DNA of 64,000 nt from Rhizophagus irregularis. Its lineage: Eukaryota; Glomeromycota; Glomeromycetes; Glomerales; Glomeraceae. The stretch spans positions 3,038,001 through 3,102,000 of the forward strand of contig NC_089431.1 in NCBI RefSeq assembly GCF_026210795.1, written 5' to 3'. Made by a program: the position numbers and the translations under genes. This document shows, one piece after another, positions 35,467-46,233 of this stretch. Numbering within the stretch: the stretch's first letter is position 1; each line of letters begins with the position of its first letter. Below the pieces are notes generated by a model. The model saw only the letters and a program-made list of their open reading frames with translations, made no database searches and was not told the DNA's origin.

Positions 35467-36247
35467 ATGGATAAAAATACGATTGATTCAAACGATACTG
35501 AACCCAAGGAAGTTTGTCTCTCATTTACAGGTAAAATTCTTAAATTTTATATTAAAATAAGTTCAAACTAATATTAATTTTCATTTCTAAAAAAAAGGTG
35601 GAAAGGATAGTACATTAACATTACACTTAATATCCGCACAACCATCAAAATATAAAGTAACATCCTTGATTACATTCACTCCTCCTGCAACCACAAGACC
35701 ATTTTTAGCACATTCACAACATTTAATATCACTTCAGGCAAAAGCACTTTCACTTCCTCATTCATTTTTACCAGTAACACCACCATATTTGGAATCATAT
35801 CGTTCTTTAATTATTTCTCGAAATGTACCATATTTAGCTACAGGTGATATATTAGATGTATGTAATCAATTTATGGATCGTGTGGTAGAAAATACTAATG
35901 TTAAATTACTTCGCCCATTATGGGAAAGAGACCGAAATGAATTAATGAACATAATATTTTTAAATAATTTTGAAATATTAATTACTTGCGTTAATTTAAA
36001 CAAAATCAATGAAAATGTGGCTAGAAAAATGGTTGGCAGTATGTTGACAAGAGAACTATATGAAAATATTATTTTAAAACAAAATAATGTTGATGCATGT
36101 GGTGAAATGGGTGAATATCATAGTATGGTACTTAACGCACCTTTATTTAAAAAGAAAATTATTATAAAAAAAGGCGAACAAAAATTATCCGATGATGGAA
36201 ATTTTTTATATTTTACAATTGATGACTGCGAAATAATTGATAAATAG
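35467..36247 (+). CDS. DPH6-like ATP pyrophosphatase (DUF71)
   Basis: Two exons (35467-35530, 35598-36247), about 237 residues. The PP-loop SFTGGKDSTLTLHLIS spans the intron. Later motifs match the diphthine-ammonia ligase/MJ0570 family: LLRPLWERDRNELMNIIFLN, CVNLNKINENVARKMVGSML and CGEMGEYHSMVLNAPLFKKK (family form 'CGExGEYxTFVxxxPLFKK'). DPH6 performs the last amidation step of diphthamide on elongation factor 2. Fungal Dph6 proteins such as yeast Dph6 usually carry C-terminal YjgF/RidA-like domains. This one stops after the ATPase domain, closer to archaeal and bacterial forms. Its stop is only 95 bases before the TRAPPC2 start. Confidence 0.75.
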
Positions 36248-36342
36248 AGGCACTGTGTTACCGTATAACATGTGACTTGTACAATCAATAAAAGAATAAA
36301 TTTTAATTGCGTTTTTATACTTTATCTGTTAGAATTTTCATC

Positions 36343-37099
36343 ATGTCATTTTATTTTGCTATAGTAGGCACAAAAGATAATCCTATTTACGAAGTAGAAT
36401 TCGGTACTTCTGGAACAAAAGCTGCTGGTCTTGACCCGAATGCAAAGGTGATACTTTCGTGGAAATTCTTTATTAACAAAATCTTCGTTTAACTCTATAT
36501 CAAATTCTTTTTCGTGCAAAATTATTTACTTAGTAGAAAGATGAACATCGTCATTTAAATCAATTTATTATTCATTCTGCTTTGGATCTTGTAGAAGAGT
36601 TACAATGGAATACTAATGCCATGTATGATATATAATTATTTATTAAAAATTTTTACACGTTACGAATATTTAAATTTATTTTTTATAGGTATCTTAAATC
36701 TGTAGATAAATTTAATGAATGGCATATTTCTGCTTTCATTTCGGCTGGAAGTATCCTTTTAAATTATTATAATGTCGTAATTCTATGAATCATGTTAGTT
36801 TATATATTTCTAAATGGTTAAATATATAGATATCAAGTTTATGTTATTACATGAATCTAAAAATGAAGATAGCATTAGAAATTTTTTTAATGAATGCCAC
36901 GAGTCGTACATAAAGGTACATATTTGGTAATTTAAAAATTTATTATTTAAATATTGTTATGTTAACTTATATGTTTTTTTTTAATTATTATTTAAATAAC
37001 AAAAAGATATTAATGAATCCATTCTATGAGATTAATTCTCCTATCACCTCAATTGGGTTTGATACCAAAGTTCGTTATGCTGCTAAAAGATATTTGTAA
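36343..37099 (+). CDS. TRAPPC2: TRAPP complex subunit Trs20/sedlin
   Basis: A small longin-fold core subunit of the TRAPP complexes that act on Rab GTPases in ER-Golgi and autophagy traffic. Five exons: 36343-36447, 36537-36622, 36689-36750, 36830-36915 and 37007-37099. They total 432 bases, 143 residues, the family size. Landmarks: [60 protein letters not shown] and [20 protein letters not shown] ending [10 protein letters not shown]. All are close to human sedlin, including the conserved Asp in 'SVDKFNEW'. The gene is complete and all splice sites keep the frame. Confidence 0.95.
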
Positions 37100-37436
37100 A
37101 AATCCAAGGATTTAATGTAATTTTAATATTTCATTTGATTTTTATTAAATATTATTTAATATATTTTTTTAAAAAAAATTTTGTTTCTCCATTTTTCCCA
37201 AATTATAATTCAGGTGAGAATATGAAAATTTTACTTACCTCTAAAGAAATAAAAAAACTATTAAAAAGATTAACAAATGATTGAAAGACTAAATAAAATG
37301 TCATTCAATACTTATGGTGCTAAAGTAAGGACAATAGGGTAATTTCGCTTAAGCAATTAATTAATTTATGCTAGAAGATAAAAAATTTTTTTTTTTAAAA
37401 AAAAAAGATTAGAGTTTAATACGAAACTCACCTATC
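37100..37436. other. Convergent 3' spacer
   Basis: An AT-rich spacer between the facing ends of TRAPPC2 and the RS/RRM gene. Nothing else is visible. Confidence 0.45.
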
Positions 37437-39113
37437 TTAGAGATCATCGTAAGCTATTATTTTACGTTTATGTCCTTGTGCTCTTGGATCTAACGGTGAT
37501 TGCGAAGGTGGAACTGGAACTAAAAATATGAACTTTTAATTTAACCTTATAGATTTCAATAAATATAATTTGATGATAATACCTGTACTGTTAATTGTTG
37601 TGGCATATTGAGATGAACCATTCATATATGGAGCTGTTTGAAATGAATATTGAATTCCGTATGCAATTTGTTTAATGTCATTCTGCTTAGCAGTTGCACC
37701 ATCTATAAAGGAAAATAAATATATCAGGCAATGTGTATTATAACTATTTGTCTTATGTTAACTATATAAAAAAACCTGCATCACTCCAAGGAACATTTCC
37801 GAACCCGTTTATATTTCTTTCTGGTCTTTTGGCACGATTTACTAAAAATCCACATATAATTTAGCATTCAATGTTTAATAAAGAAACTTAATTGCTATTA
37901 TTATTAATTAAATACCTTGTATATAGCCTGAACCTAACAATGTTCCGTCCATCTTACGACGAGCTTCAGTCGCGTTTTCTTCGGTATCAAAATCAATGAA
38001 AGCGATACTGTGCGTATATTTAAAAATAAATAAATAAAAAACCGAAACAAAAAAATAAATGATGTAGGACTCACCCCTTTTCAGAAACCATATTAATATT
38101 TTCTATATCACCGAATCGTTCAAAAGCCATATGTAATGCACGTTCAGTAACATCCTTAAGTTCGCCGACGTATATTTTTTTGGTGTAAAACTCGGTGTCA
38201 ATATATTTACTTGCTACTTTATATTGCTACAATATCAAAAAGGTTAATTAGCTACAATTATAATAAAGATGGTTTAAACAACGAAGAAAAACATACATCT
38301 TCATAATTATTATTTGACCATCTCCTTCCTTCTGTTTCATTGTTTCTATCCAACGACCGACGACGTCTTCTGCTGTTACTTCGCTTTCGCTCATACTCCT
38401 CCTCACTATCTGAAGAACGACGCGACCAAGTCCTAGACCGTTTCCGATCTCTATACCTATTACCATCATCATAACGATAATGATCCTCTCGGTCACTATC
38501 TGAGTATCTGTTGTAACTAGATCTCCTCGGAACATATCGATCATAATGAAGTTGGCGACCGTGGTCATTTCTTGGATGATAATGACTTGAGCGGGAATCA
38601 TAATAGTCATCAGATGAACGTTTCCGCGAGGAACGTCTGCTACTACTACTATATCGCCGTGATTCAGATTTATAACGATCATAGTCACTGTAATCGCTAT
38701 GATCATGATCATCTTCACGTTGTCTACTATCACGTCTTAGCATGCGACCGAACTCGTCTACTTCAACCTTTTCACTGTAATATTAAATTAGATTTATAAG
38801 AAAATTAGCAATCGAATAGGTTAACATAAGGAAATCATTTTTAATCTTTTGTAAAGCGATCAAAACAGTGGTAAACTGACTTATCATTTTCTTCGGTTTT
38901 TTTTTTATTTTTTGTTTCTGAACCATTATCTTGTTTATTTGTAGTGGTAAAACTTTCTTCTTTATCAGGTTTACCAGATTGTTGTGAGCCATTTCCTTCA
39001 GCCTAGCAAGCAATTGCAATATAAGAACGTTAAAAATTGGATCAGGAATACACAAGGATTAGAAAATTGACTGTAATTAATAATAATGACGAAAGAAAAC
39101 ATACGACCACCAT
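37437..39113 (-). CDS. RS-domain RRM protein, splicing-factor-like
   Basis: A multi-exon gene of roughly 390 residues. Exon 1 is only 9 bases (MVV). An acidic/polar head ends EKVEVDEFGRMLRRDSRQRE, then comes a ~120-residue Arg/Ser/Asp/Tyr region rich in RS, SR and RRSS (38.3-38.74 kb). A single RRM follows: KKIYVGELKDVTERALHMAF (RNP2), then SEKGIAFIDFDTEENATEAR (RNP1) and RRKMDGTLLGSGYIQVNRAK. The C-terminal region has GFGNVPWSDAG and ends DPRAQGHKRKIIAYDDL. The order RS then RRM matches SR-related and Transformer-2-type regulators rather than classical SR proteins, where the RRM comes first. A nuclear pre-mRNA splicing role is inferred. It shares a 345-base divergent intergenic region with the BAP31 gene. 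Confidence 0.75.
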
Positions 39114-39458
39114 TTTTATGTACGGCAATACTCCCGAAAAAATAGGTTTGGGCTGGTGGGCGTTAACTTTCAAAATAGAGTTGTAAAAAAAAATAAAAGT
39201 AATATAAATACTGAAAAAAAAATTTTTTTAAAAAAAAAAATCTACGTTTCACAAGAAAATGTTAAAGAAACATGTGCCTGATTTTTTAAAGTATTCAATT
39301 TTTAACACGTAATTTTAAACGTAATTTGACGTAATAAAACTAGAATTAGGAATAGTTCTTGACATTCACGCATAAATACTAATTCAGGTTCAAAATTTTT
39401 TTTCCATTTATTCATTTATTTCTAATTTTTGACGAGACTTTTTTTTACATTCACAAAC
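39114..39458. other. Divergent promoter region, RS/RRM gene and BAP31
   Basis: 345 bases between two start codons on opposite strands. It includes A- and T-runs near 39195-39240 and no recognised site. Confidence 0.45.
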
Positions 39459-40694
39459 ATGACTCTTTACTATTTTTTGGTTTTCGTTTTATTAGTTGTT
39501 GAGGTATATTTTTTATTCTTTATGTTGTTTATTATATATATATATATTTAACTAAGCAAGTTTTTCTTTCGTGCCTAAGTGTTTGGCATTTGTAGTTTTA
39601 ATCGTAAGTGTTAAGCCGATTAAATTAAGGTTATTTATCTTAAATTATCTTTTGAGAAGTACTTACCTCATTATTTTAACAAGCTACCTTTTCCACGCGT
39701 GTGGAGACGCGCTGTTTTGCGATGGGTGTCGAAGTCAGATTTGGTAAAACTCGGACATATTTTAGTCAATTCCGCGCATATTAAAGTTATGTATTAACAT
39801 TTCTTATTTATAAGGTTGCTAGGTCCCAAATCGCAATAAAATTCACTTTTATGTAAGTTAATAAAACGTTTTTTTTTATATTTGATCTGTTAACTTATCA
39901 CATTATTATTTTTCAACAGCGCTGTTTTGATCTTATTTATAGGTAAGTGACAGAATCATAATTTTAAATGATTCTTGAATTAATATATACATACTATCGT
40001 TATTTAGATGCCGCCAACCGCACGTTTAGTGTCCAGAATCAAGAAAAAACTGATATAAATGATACTAGAGCAGAAGTTGCACATCATGCTAAAAAATTCT
40101 ATAATCAACGTAATATGTAAGTTACCTTGTATTTGAAAAATAATATATAGATTTAATGATCTTAATGATATATTTATAATTTAATAGGTACTTGACAGGA
40201 TTCACGCTTTTTTTGTCGTTGTAAGTATTACTGTGAATTTTTTCGCGATCCAGGTTCAATTTTAAGTTACATTAATATCTTACTTTGATTAACACTTGAT
40301 AAACAGGATTCTTAATAGAACATATGTATTGGTTGTAGAATTGTTGGCGGCTGAAGATAATCTCGAAGTCATCAAAAAACAGGTCAGGTTAAACATATGA
40401 TGAAGTAAAAGTCTATAGTTCGTATTTTTATTAATCTCTTTAAACGTTATTAAAATATTTTTATAGGCTTCCAATCAGTCAAAAGAGCAATTACGTTTCG
40501 GAGAAATCGAGGAACGAATGAGGAACGAAATTGAAGCTTTATCGAAGGAATTGGAGGAGGAAAAAAAGAAAGAAAGAGATTTTGAAACTTTAAAGAAGCA
40601 AGCAAATCAACAAGCTGATGAATATAATAGACTAGCTGACGAATACAATAGTCTTGAGAGACAAGGAAGTTCTGAAAGCAAAAAAACTAGTTAA
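39459..40694 (+). CDS. BCAP31: BAP31/Yet family ER membrane protein
   Basis: An ER protein that acts as an export/quality-control chaperone for membrane proteins. Nine exons: 39459-39503, 39580-39603, 39684-39743, 39815-39852, 39920-39942, 40008-40116, 40188-40220, 40307-40382 and 40467-40694. They sum to 636 bases, 211 residues. Three membrane helices: MTLYYFLVFVLLVVECLAFV; FTFIAVLILFIDAANRT; and LTGFTLFLSLILNRTYVLVV. LPFPRVWRRAVLRWVSKSDL is the hallmark first cytosolic loop. The C-terminus is a charged coiled coil (EIEALSKELEEEKKKERDFE) ending GSSESKKTS, a KKxx-like ER-retrieval signal one residue off the strict form. Several exons are under 40 bases. Confidence 0.92.
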
Positions 40695-41137
40695 ATATGA
40701 ATCTTATTGGGCAAATTAAAATTATTGCTAACTATATGAAGATAGAGATAATAACCCCTATTTCATCGTTGTATACTCAATATCACGCAGTATTTGTATC
40801 TATTTCAAATTCAAATGATAAATAATATCAGTACAAAATTTGAACATTATTATGAAATTTTTTTTTGCATTATACATACATTTAGTGTTTCAATAAAAAT
40901 TTAGGTTGAATAATTAGCAATAACTATTATTAAGGAAGAAAAAAATGTTTTTAAATAAATTTTCCTCTTTTTATAAACTATCTCATTTAATCTTAACCGT
41001 TCATAATATCCTGGTATGACATGATCCTACTCAGTTTCACCTCCAATTAAAAATTATATTCGGCCTTATATTATTTGTTGATAAAAAAAATTAAGCACGA
41101 CTAAAACTACTACTACAAAATGATTTTCTACAAATAT
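40695..41137. other. Convergent 3' spacer, BAP31 / ORMDL
   Basis: An AT-rich spacer between converging genes, with AATAAA-type signals. No gene is visible. Confidence 0.45.
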
Positions 41138-41938
41138 TCATTCGACTTCAAGTCTATTGATTCCAAATAAACGAACTTTATGCAATTGGGGTAATTTTGC
41201 TATAATTACCACTGCCAAAAATGTAAAATTGACCAAAAAAGTAATTGCATCATAATGTGTATAATGTGTACTAAGTAAAAATCTAAAGAGGAAAAAAATT
41301 AATAAATTCAGATTTAAACTTAACAAAATTAATATATTTAACTTGCTTACATACAATCCAATTGGTAAAGCTGTAAGGTATTTTTTAGCGGGAGTAAATT
41401 GTGCTCCATTATCGATTTGTTCCCATAATGTTAATCCATCATAGGCTCCCGAATTAAAATCGAATGGAACTCCTTTTACCCAATGAAACATCACAAAACT
41501 GCCCTAAACCCAAAAATTAAAATAAAATTAGTTACAAAATTGAGGGGAAAAGTTTTCGTAAGAGAATAATATTTACGAGCATATATGACAGATTGGTTAA
41601 TGTCCAACTAGTTTCAGAAGATACTCCAGGAACACTACTAAGCAAAATCTTGACGCAAATAATCAGAATAATATGAACTAACCAAGCACCTAAATGATAA
41701 GAAATTAGACAATTCAATCGAAATGAATAAGTAAGGATCCTTCAATTTATAAAAAAAATGCAATAAGAATCAATCGATAATTTAATGAGGAAAGAATAAA
41801 ACTTGTTCATTATAATTTTTTTTTTCTACCTTTATAGTACACCCAATTAGAATTTAAGTTTGGTAGGGCAAATTGGTCTTCATCGTAAGTAGTTGGTTTT
41901 TCAGTAGTAATAAAACTTCTTGATCTACTTCTCGCCAT
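41138..41938 (-). CDS. ORM1: Orm/ORMDL sphingolipid regulator
   Basis: An ER membrane regulator that restrains serine palmitoyltransferase. Four exons: 41830-41938, 41577-41689, 41355-41503 and 41138-41282. They sum to 516 bases, 171 residues. The Ser-rich head MARSRSRSF keeps serines that are phosphorylated in yeast Orm proteins. The conserved body follows: NLNSNWVYYKGAWLVHIILI, SWTLTNLSYMLGSFVMFHWV, KGVPFDFNSGAYDGLTLWEQ, IDNGAQFTPAKKYLTALPIG and HYTHYDAITFLVNFTFLAVV. The C-terminus KLPQLHKVRLFGIN is also typical. The protein is complete and highly conserved. Confidence 0.95.
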
Positions 41939-42316
41939 ATTCTTGGAAAAAAAAAATAACGAATATTTCTTACAATAAATATTTATAAGAAAAAAAAAAG
42001 TTTAAAAGACACGTAAAGAAAAAAAAATAAAGTTACGATAAGCCTATTTTAATAAGTAGAAAAAGCTTAAATATTCAGGAACTTCCTATTAGAATAACTA
42101 TGATCGGTTTGGAAAAAGCCCGAACAAAAAATATTACTGAATGAACATTACCCAGGATTGTTGATATTTATCCTAATACGCAAATGTATCATTCTTTGAT
42201 CAGGTGAAAATATGCAACTCTAATAAGATAAGGTTGCCGCATTCAACATTGTCACATTTGTACAATTGCTTAAGTAGACATTGATCGGCACACATCTTTT
42301 ACACGTCTTTTTTCAA
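41939..42316. other. Divergent promoter region, ORMDL and TMEM128
   Basis: 378 bases between divergent starts. No known consensus was recognised beyond A-rich tracts. Confidence 0.4.
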
Positions 42317-42916
42317 ATGAGTAGTTACGAACCAACCGATATCCGTCAACGCGCTGCTAAAACAATTGAAATACAAGAACCTTTACTTGATGGTGGGGAT
42401 AGTAATGTTCAACAACGTATAAAAAGGCCAAGGCCTTCACTTATTTTAAGAATATTAATTGCAATAAAATGGATTATTATTGTTTTTATTATTTCTTGGT
42501 ATTTTGACGCATTGCAAGGTATCAATCAAGTATTAGAAAAAGATACTTTGAAAAGGTTAGAAATCCAGTTTCTTTCATATTCATTTTTAATGATTTTTTT
42601 TTAAAAAAATTTTTTTCTTTACTTTTTTTTTAGAAAAATATTTTATATATCATTATTGGCACTATTAAGCATGTTATTGATTTTTATATATCTACAATAT
42701 TATATTCCATTTACAAAAAAAGCTTCACCACCAAAATATTCATCATGGAATACTGATGATACTTTAAAGAAATTTATTCCCATAGCTACTTTTATGGGTT
42801 TAATAGGTGTTGTTGGTTTATTGTTTAGTTTTTGGCATATTTGGGGATTTTTTGGTACCCCTTTAGTAATATTTTCTGCATTAAAAAGTATTATTCATAT
42901 TATAAATATTCTTTGA
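42317..42916 (+). CDS. TMEM128: TMEM128-like four-helix membrane protein
   Basis: Two exons (start-42555, 42634-42916), about 174 residues from the Met at 42317; an upstream in-frame Met at 42281 would add 12 residues (MIGTHLLHVFFQ). A polar head (TDIRQRAAKTIEIQEPLLDG) precedes four hydrophobic segments: ILRILIAIKWIIIVFIISWY, LLALLSMLLIFIYLQYYIPF, FIPIATFMGLIGVVGLLFSF and a last one. The C-terminal FSFWHIWGFFGTPLVIFSA matches the 'WHVWSFFTPLLLF' signature of TMEM128. The family has no established biochemical role; an ER/endomembrane location is inferred. Confidence 0.7.
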
Positions 42917-43611
42917 GTAAAATAATATTTGGTAATTAATATAATATATATTCATATCTATTGATTGCATATTAAGTTACAATTATATGTATTATATTCA
43001 ACACTCGAATCCCACATTTTTGAGCGAAACTTTTTTATAATAATATTTCAAATCAAAATTTTTCGTCAAGCTTTGTGGGTATACTTAAATCAATTACAAA
43101 GCATGAAACGCGTCAATAAGTCGTGTATTCAGTTATCAAAATTGATATATTTATTAATCACCTTAAATATAAAATGTAATATCCTTTATTCCTTTAATGT
43201 TTATAAATTATTTTATAAATAAATATATACAATTAATTGTTAATTTTGAGGATCAAATATGTATTGTGTATGGTGTATTAAATATAAATTTTGCAAGATT
43301 AAATGTATATTAGTATTATATACATATATTATATATACATTATTCTTCACTGAACAGTTAAAATATGCTTTTTTGCCTCGGAAAATTATACATTTTTTCT
43401 CTCTCATAACTTTCTATTATTTTATTAATCGACATCGCATTATCCTGCGCTTTTTACTAAAGCAATAATATATTAATAACAAAAAAGAAACACATTAAAT
43501 TTGAAGCTAAAATTATTCATTGCTTCATATTTTCTCATGAAGAAAGATTGTTTTCATAAAATATTATGCATTGAATTGTGCACAATTATTAGTAATAAAT
43601 ATTTGATTCAT
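42917..43611. other. Convergent 3' spacer, TMEM128 / TAF12
   Basis: An AT-rich spacer. Several frames of 60-90 codons are open only because of composition. No gene is supported. Confidence 0.45.
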
Positions 43612-44878
43612 TTAGATGGGCTGGCCAGTAGCAGTTGTCATGGCTTTGTTAGCCTTTGCTTGTGCTACAGCCGCAAGCTTTTGTTGATGGCCGGCGGAAA
43701 CGACAGGCTTCCTGACCGACCTAATTTCATCGGACGCGAAGCCAGGAATACGTATATTCCAGTTTCGTTCTAATAAAAAGAGGTAAATTAGAAAAAAAGT
43801 GATTTATCCTAATTTTATTATAATCAAAGTATTACTTACCCAGATGAAGTTGAAGATCTTTTACCTCCAACGTGTCCGATTTGCGATGTTTAGCTAACAA
43901 ACACGCAAATGAGGCCACTGACGAAATAAATTCGTCTGCAATTTCGAGAAGCATCTATCAATTATACATATTAATTATATTAATTTAATATTAAGTATAT
44001 AATGATATATTATATATTATAAATAACTCACCTCTTCAACTTCAGGCTCTAATCTCTCTTTTGGATCTATTTGATCCACTAACTGCTGAACTTTTCGTTT
44101 TGGCAAAAGATGTCGAGCCCCTGCACTTTCCGCATCAACATCCATCGCAGCGGACGCGGGTGTTTCAGGAAAGCTCGCACTGCTACCAAAAACGCTTGCA
44201 GGAGCTTTGCCTGCCTGACCTTGAGGTATTTTTCCAACAGCTTGACTATTTAATAGTGTCGATGAAAGAATATTCGTACTAATGGCCGGAGCTATCGGAG
44301 GAACTTGTCGAGGAGCAACATTTGATGTCGATATTATAGCCGAAGATTCCGCATCAATTTCCATCATATCTTCATTTGATCCTTGTGATGGATGTTGCTG
44401 CAACTGCTGTTGCTGTGTTAAAGGAGATTGTGGTGGCATCGGTCGTTGTCCAAGTTGATGTTGCATACCCGGAGATATCATTGAACCATCCTGAAGCTGA
44501 CCAGTAGCCATACTCGTAGAAGGATAGATAGGTGATTGCATTTGTACCGATGTCGTAATAGGCATCCGATTTTGCCCTAACGTATTCATTGTATTCATCG
44601 GCATCGTCCTTGGTGATGATACATTTGTTGGAGATCTGATTGCTTGGGAATTCATAAATGATTGCGAAGACATATGGGGAACTGCCCCTTGAAATTTTTG
44701 TGGCATAGTTCTTAGAATATTTATTTCTTGTTTAACCGCAATATTAGGATTCTTTTCGGCTATTAATTGGTGTGAATTATGGATATTTTGATATTCTAAA
44801 GGTCTAGTCTGTACAATTTGTTGTCTATTTTGATGATGATGTGCTTGCTGTTGCTGCTGCTGTTGTTGCTGTTGTTGC

Positions 44879-44927
<49 letters not shown>

Positions 44928-45684
44928 GGTGCTGTTGCTGTTGCTGCTGCTGCTGCTGCTGCTGCTGTTGCTGTTGTTGTTGTTGTTGTTGTATTGTATG
45001 TTGTTGAGGTCTTTGCACTGATAACATTGGAGTTGTCGATGACATTGCGGTTGTAACAGCAATAGGACGAGTTACTGTGTGTGGAGAAGAAATAGACGTT
45101 GAGGTAGAAGATGTCTGATCTTGCGTCATCGATAAATTGTAACTTGTTGCAGGTTGGTTATTTTGATTGTTTATATTGATTTGTTGTATCGCGCTCATCG
45201 TATCCTCATACTTTTTAAACATTTTCATACCTTCTTCAGTTTCAACACCCAATTGGTGAGCCTGATTAAGATAATCAGTAGCCATTTGATTTAAATATTG
45301 AGGTAATTTCGAATCTTCAGAATTACTTTTTTCGAAAGGTGCTGTTTTAGTACGTCCACCTCCAGTACTAGCTTTTCTTGTAGTAGTCGCTCCTTTTTTT
45401 TTAGCATTTCCTCTAATTACTGCTGCTCCACGTCCCGCTCCTACAGCTGTACCTACAGACATATTTGGTTGTATTTGAGGAGATAAAGACGTTTGCTGTT
45501 GTGAAGAAGGTTGTATAGAAGGCTGCTGTTGTATTGAATTTTGTATAGGTGTTTGTGGTTGTTGCTGTATTGAAGGCGATTGTACAGGTTGTTGCATTTG
45601 ATGTTGTGGCGATTGTTGCATTGAACCTTGTGGTGTCTGTTGCATCTGTGGTCTTGATTGTTGTGAAATTTGTTGTCCTTTCAT
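43612..45684 (-). CDS. TAF12: TFIID/SAGA subunit TAF12 with long polyGln
   Basis: A histone-fold subunit shared by TFIID and SAGA; it pairs with TAF4 (TFIID) or Ada1 (SAGA). Three exons, 44032-45684, 43840-43954 and 43612-43769, give 641 residues. The histone fold is at the C-terminus: [60 protein letters not shown] and [20 protein letters not shown]. The first ~500 residues are Gln/Pro/Ser-rich activation-type sequence with a basic patch ([17 protein letters not shown]). A polyQ tract of about 50 codons with one or two His lies at about 44837-44992. TCACGTGA lies at 45831-45838, about 150 bases upstream. Yeast Taf12 has a similar long Q/N-rich head. Confidence 0.95.
44837..44992 (-). repeat. 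CAG/CAA microsatellite in TAF12
   Basis: About 50 consecutive CAA or CAG codons with rare CAT/CAC. The centre (44880-44928) is almost pure CAA and the flanks are mixed. Mixed codons usually slow slippage, but length differences between strains are likely. Confidence 0.85.
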
Positions 45685-46233
45685 CTGAAGTTGTTGGTTT
45701 TGTAAAGATAACAGTAGTTAAACTTGTTGATTATTTTTGAAGAGTAATCTTGTAGACAGATTTGAAAGGTTTTTTTACGTTAATGGTTAAAGAAAAAAAT
45801 AATCTTTGTGAAATGCTCTCCTTTTTAAAGTCACGTGATAATCGCTGTTTGTGAACGGAAAATGAAAAAAGTTATTACTTTTTGAAGAACAAAAACCTAT
45901 GCTTAGGGTCCCGTCTTCCTTGATTCGACTGAACACTATTAAAATTGATTAAAAATGTAAATAAATCATTCTTAAAATGTTTACAATATAACGAGATCAT
46001 GTGATGAATATAATTTTTTTAGTTAAAACTTTTTATTACTAATATTAATTTTTATTATAGAAAGTTAAATGTACTAATAAAAAATTTTTTTTTAATACAA
46101 AAATAAGTTAACCTATAATTGTAGAAACTGTGTATTAATTTTCTTTCTTATTTTGATATCATATCATTTTAATTGTTAATATACTGTACAAATAAGATAT
46201 TACACAAAGTAAAATCCTCCAAAAAAAAGTTTA
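45685..46233. other. TAF12 promoter / Met30-like 3' spacer
   Basis: 549 bases between same-strand genes. The TCACGTGA palindrome is at 45831-45838 and an ATCATGTGATG sequence near 45997. No gene. Confidence 0.45.

Noticed and set aside
38248-38799. Other frames over the RS region (Met/Ile/Val-rich)
   Set aside because: They are by-products of the repetitive RS codons. The RS frame joins through good splice sites to a real RRM.
42965-43773. Several 69-90-codon plus-strand frames
   Set aside because: AT-rich spacer or antisense to TAF12 exons. No motif and no splice structure.
44796-45062. PolyLeu, polyVal/Ala and polyAsn/Ser frames
   Set aside because: Alternative readings of the TAF12 CAG/CAA repeat.
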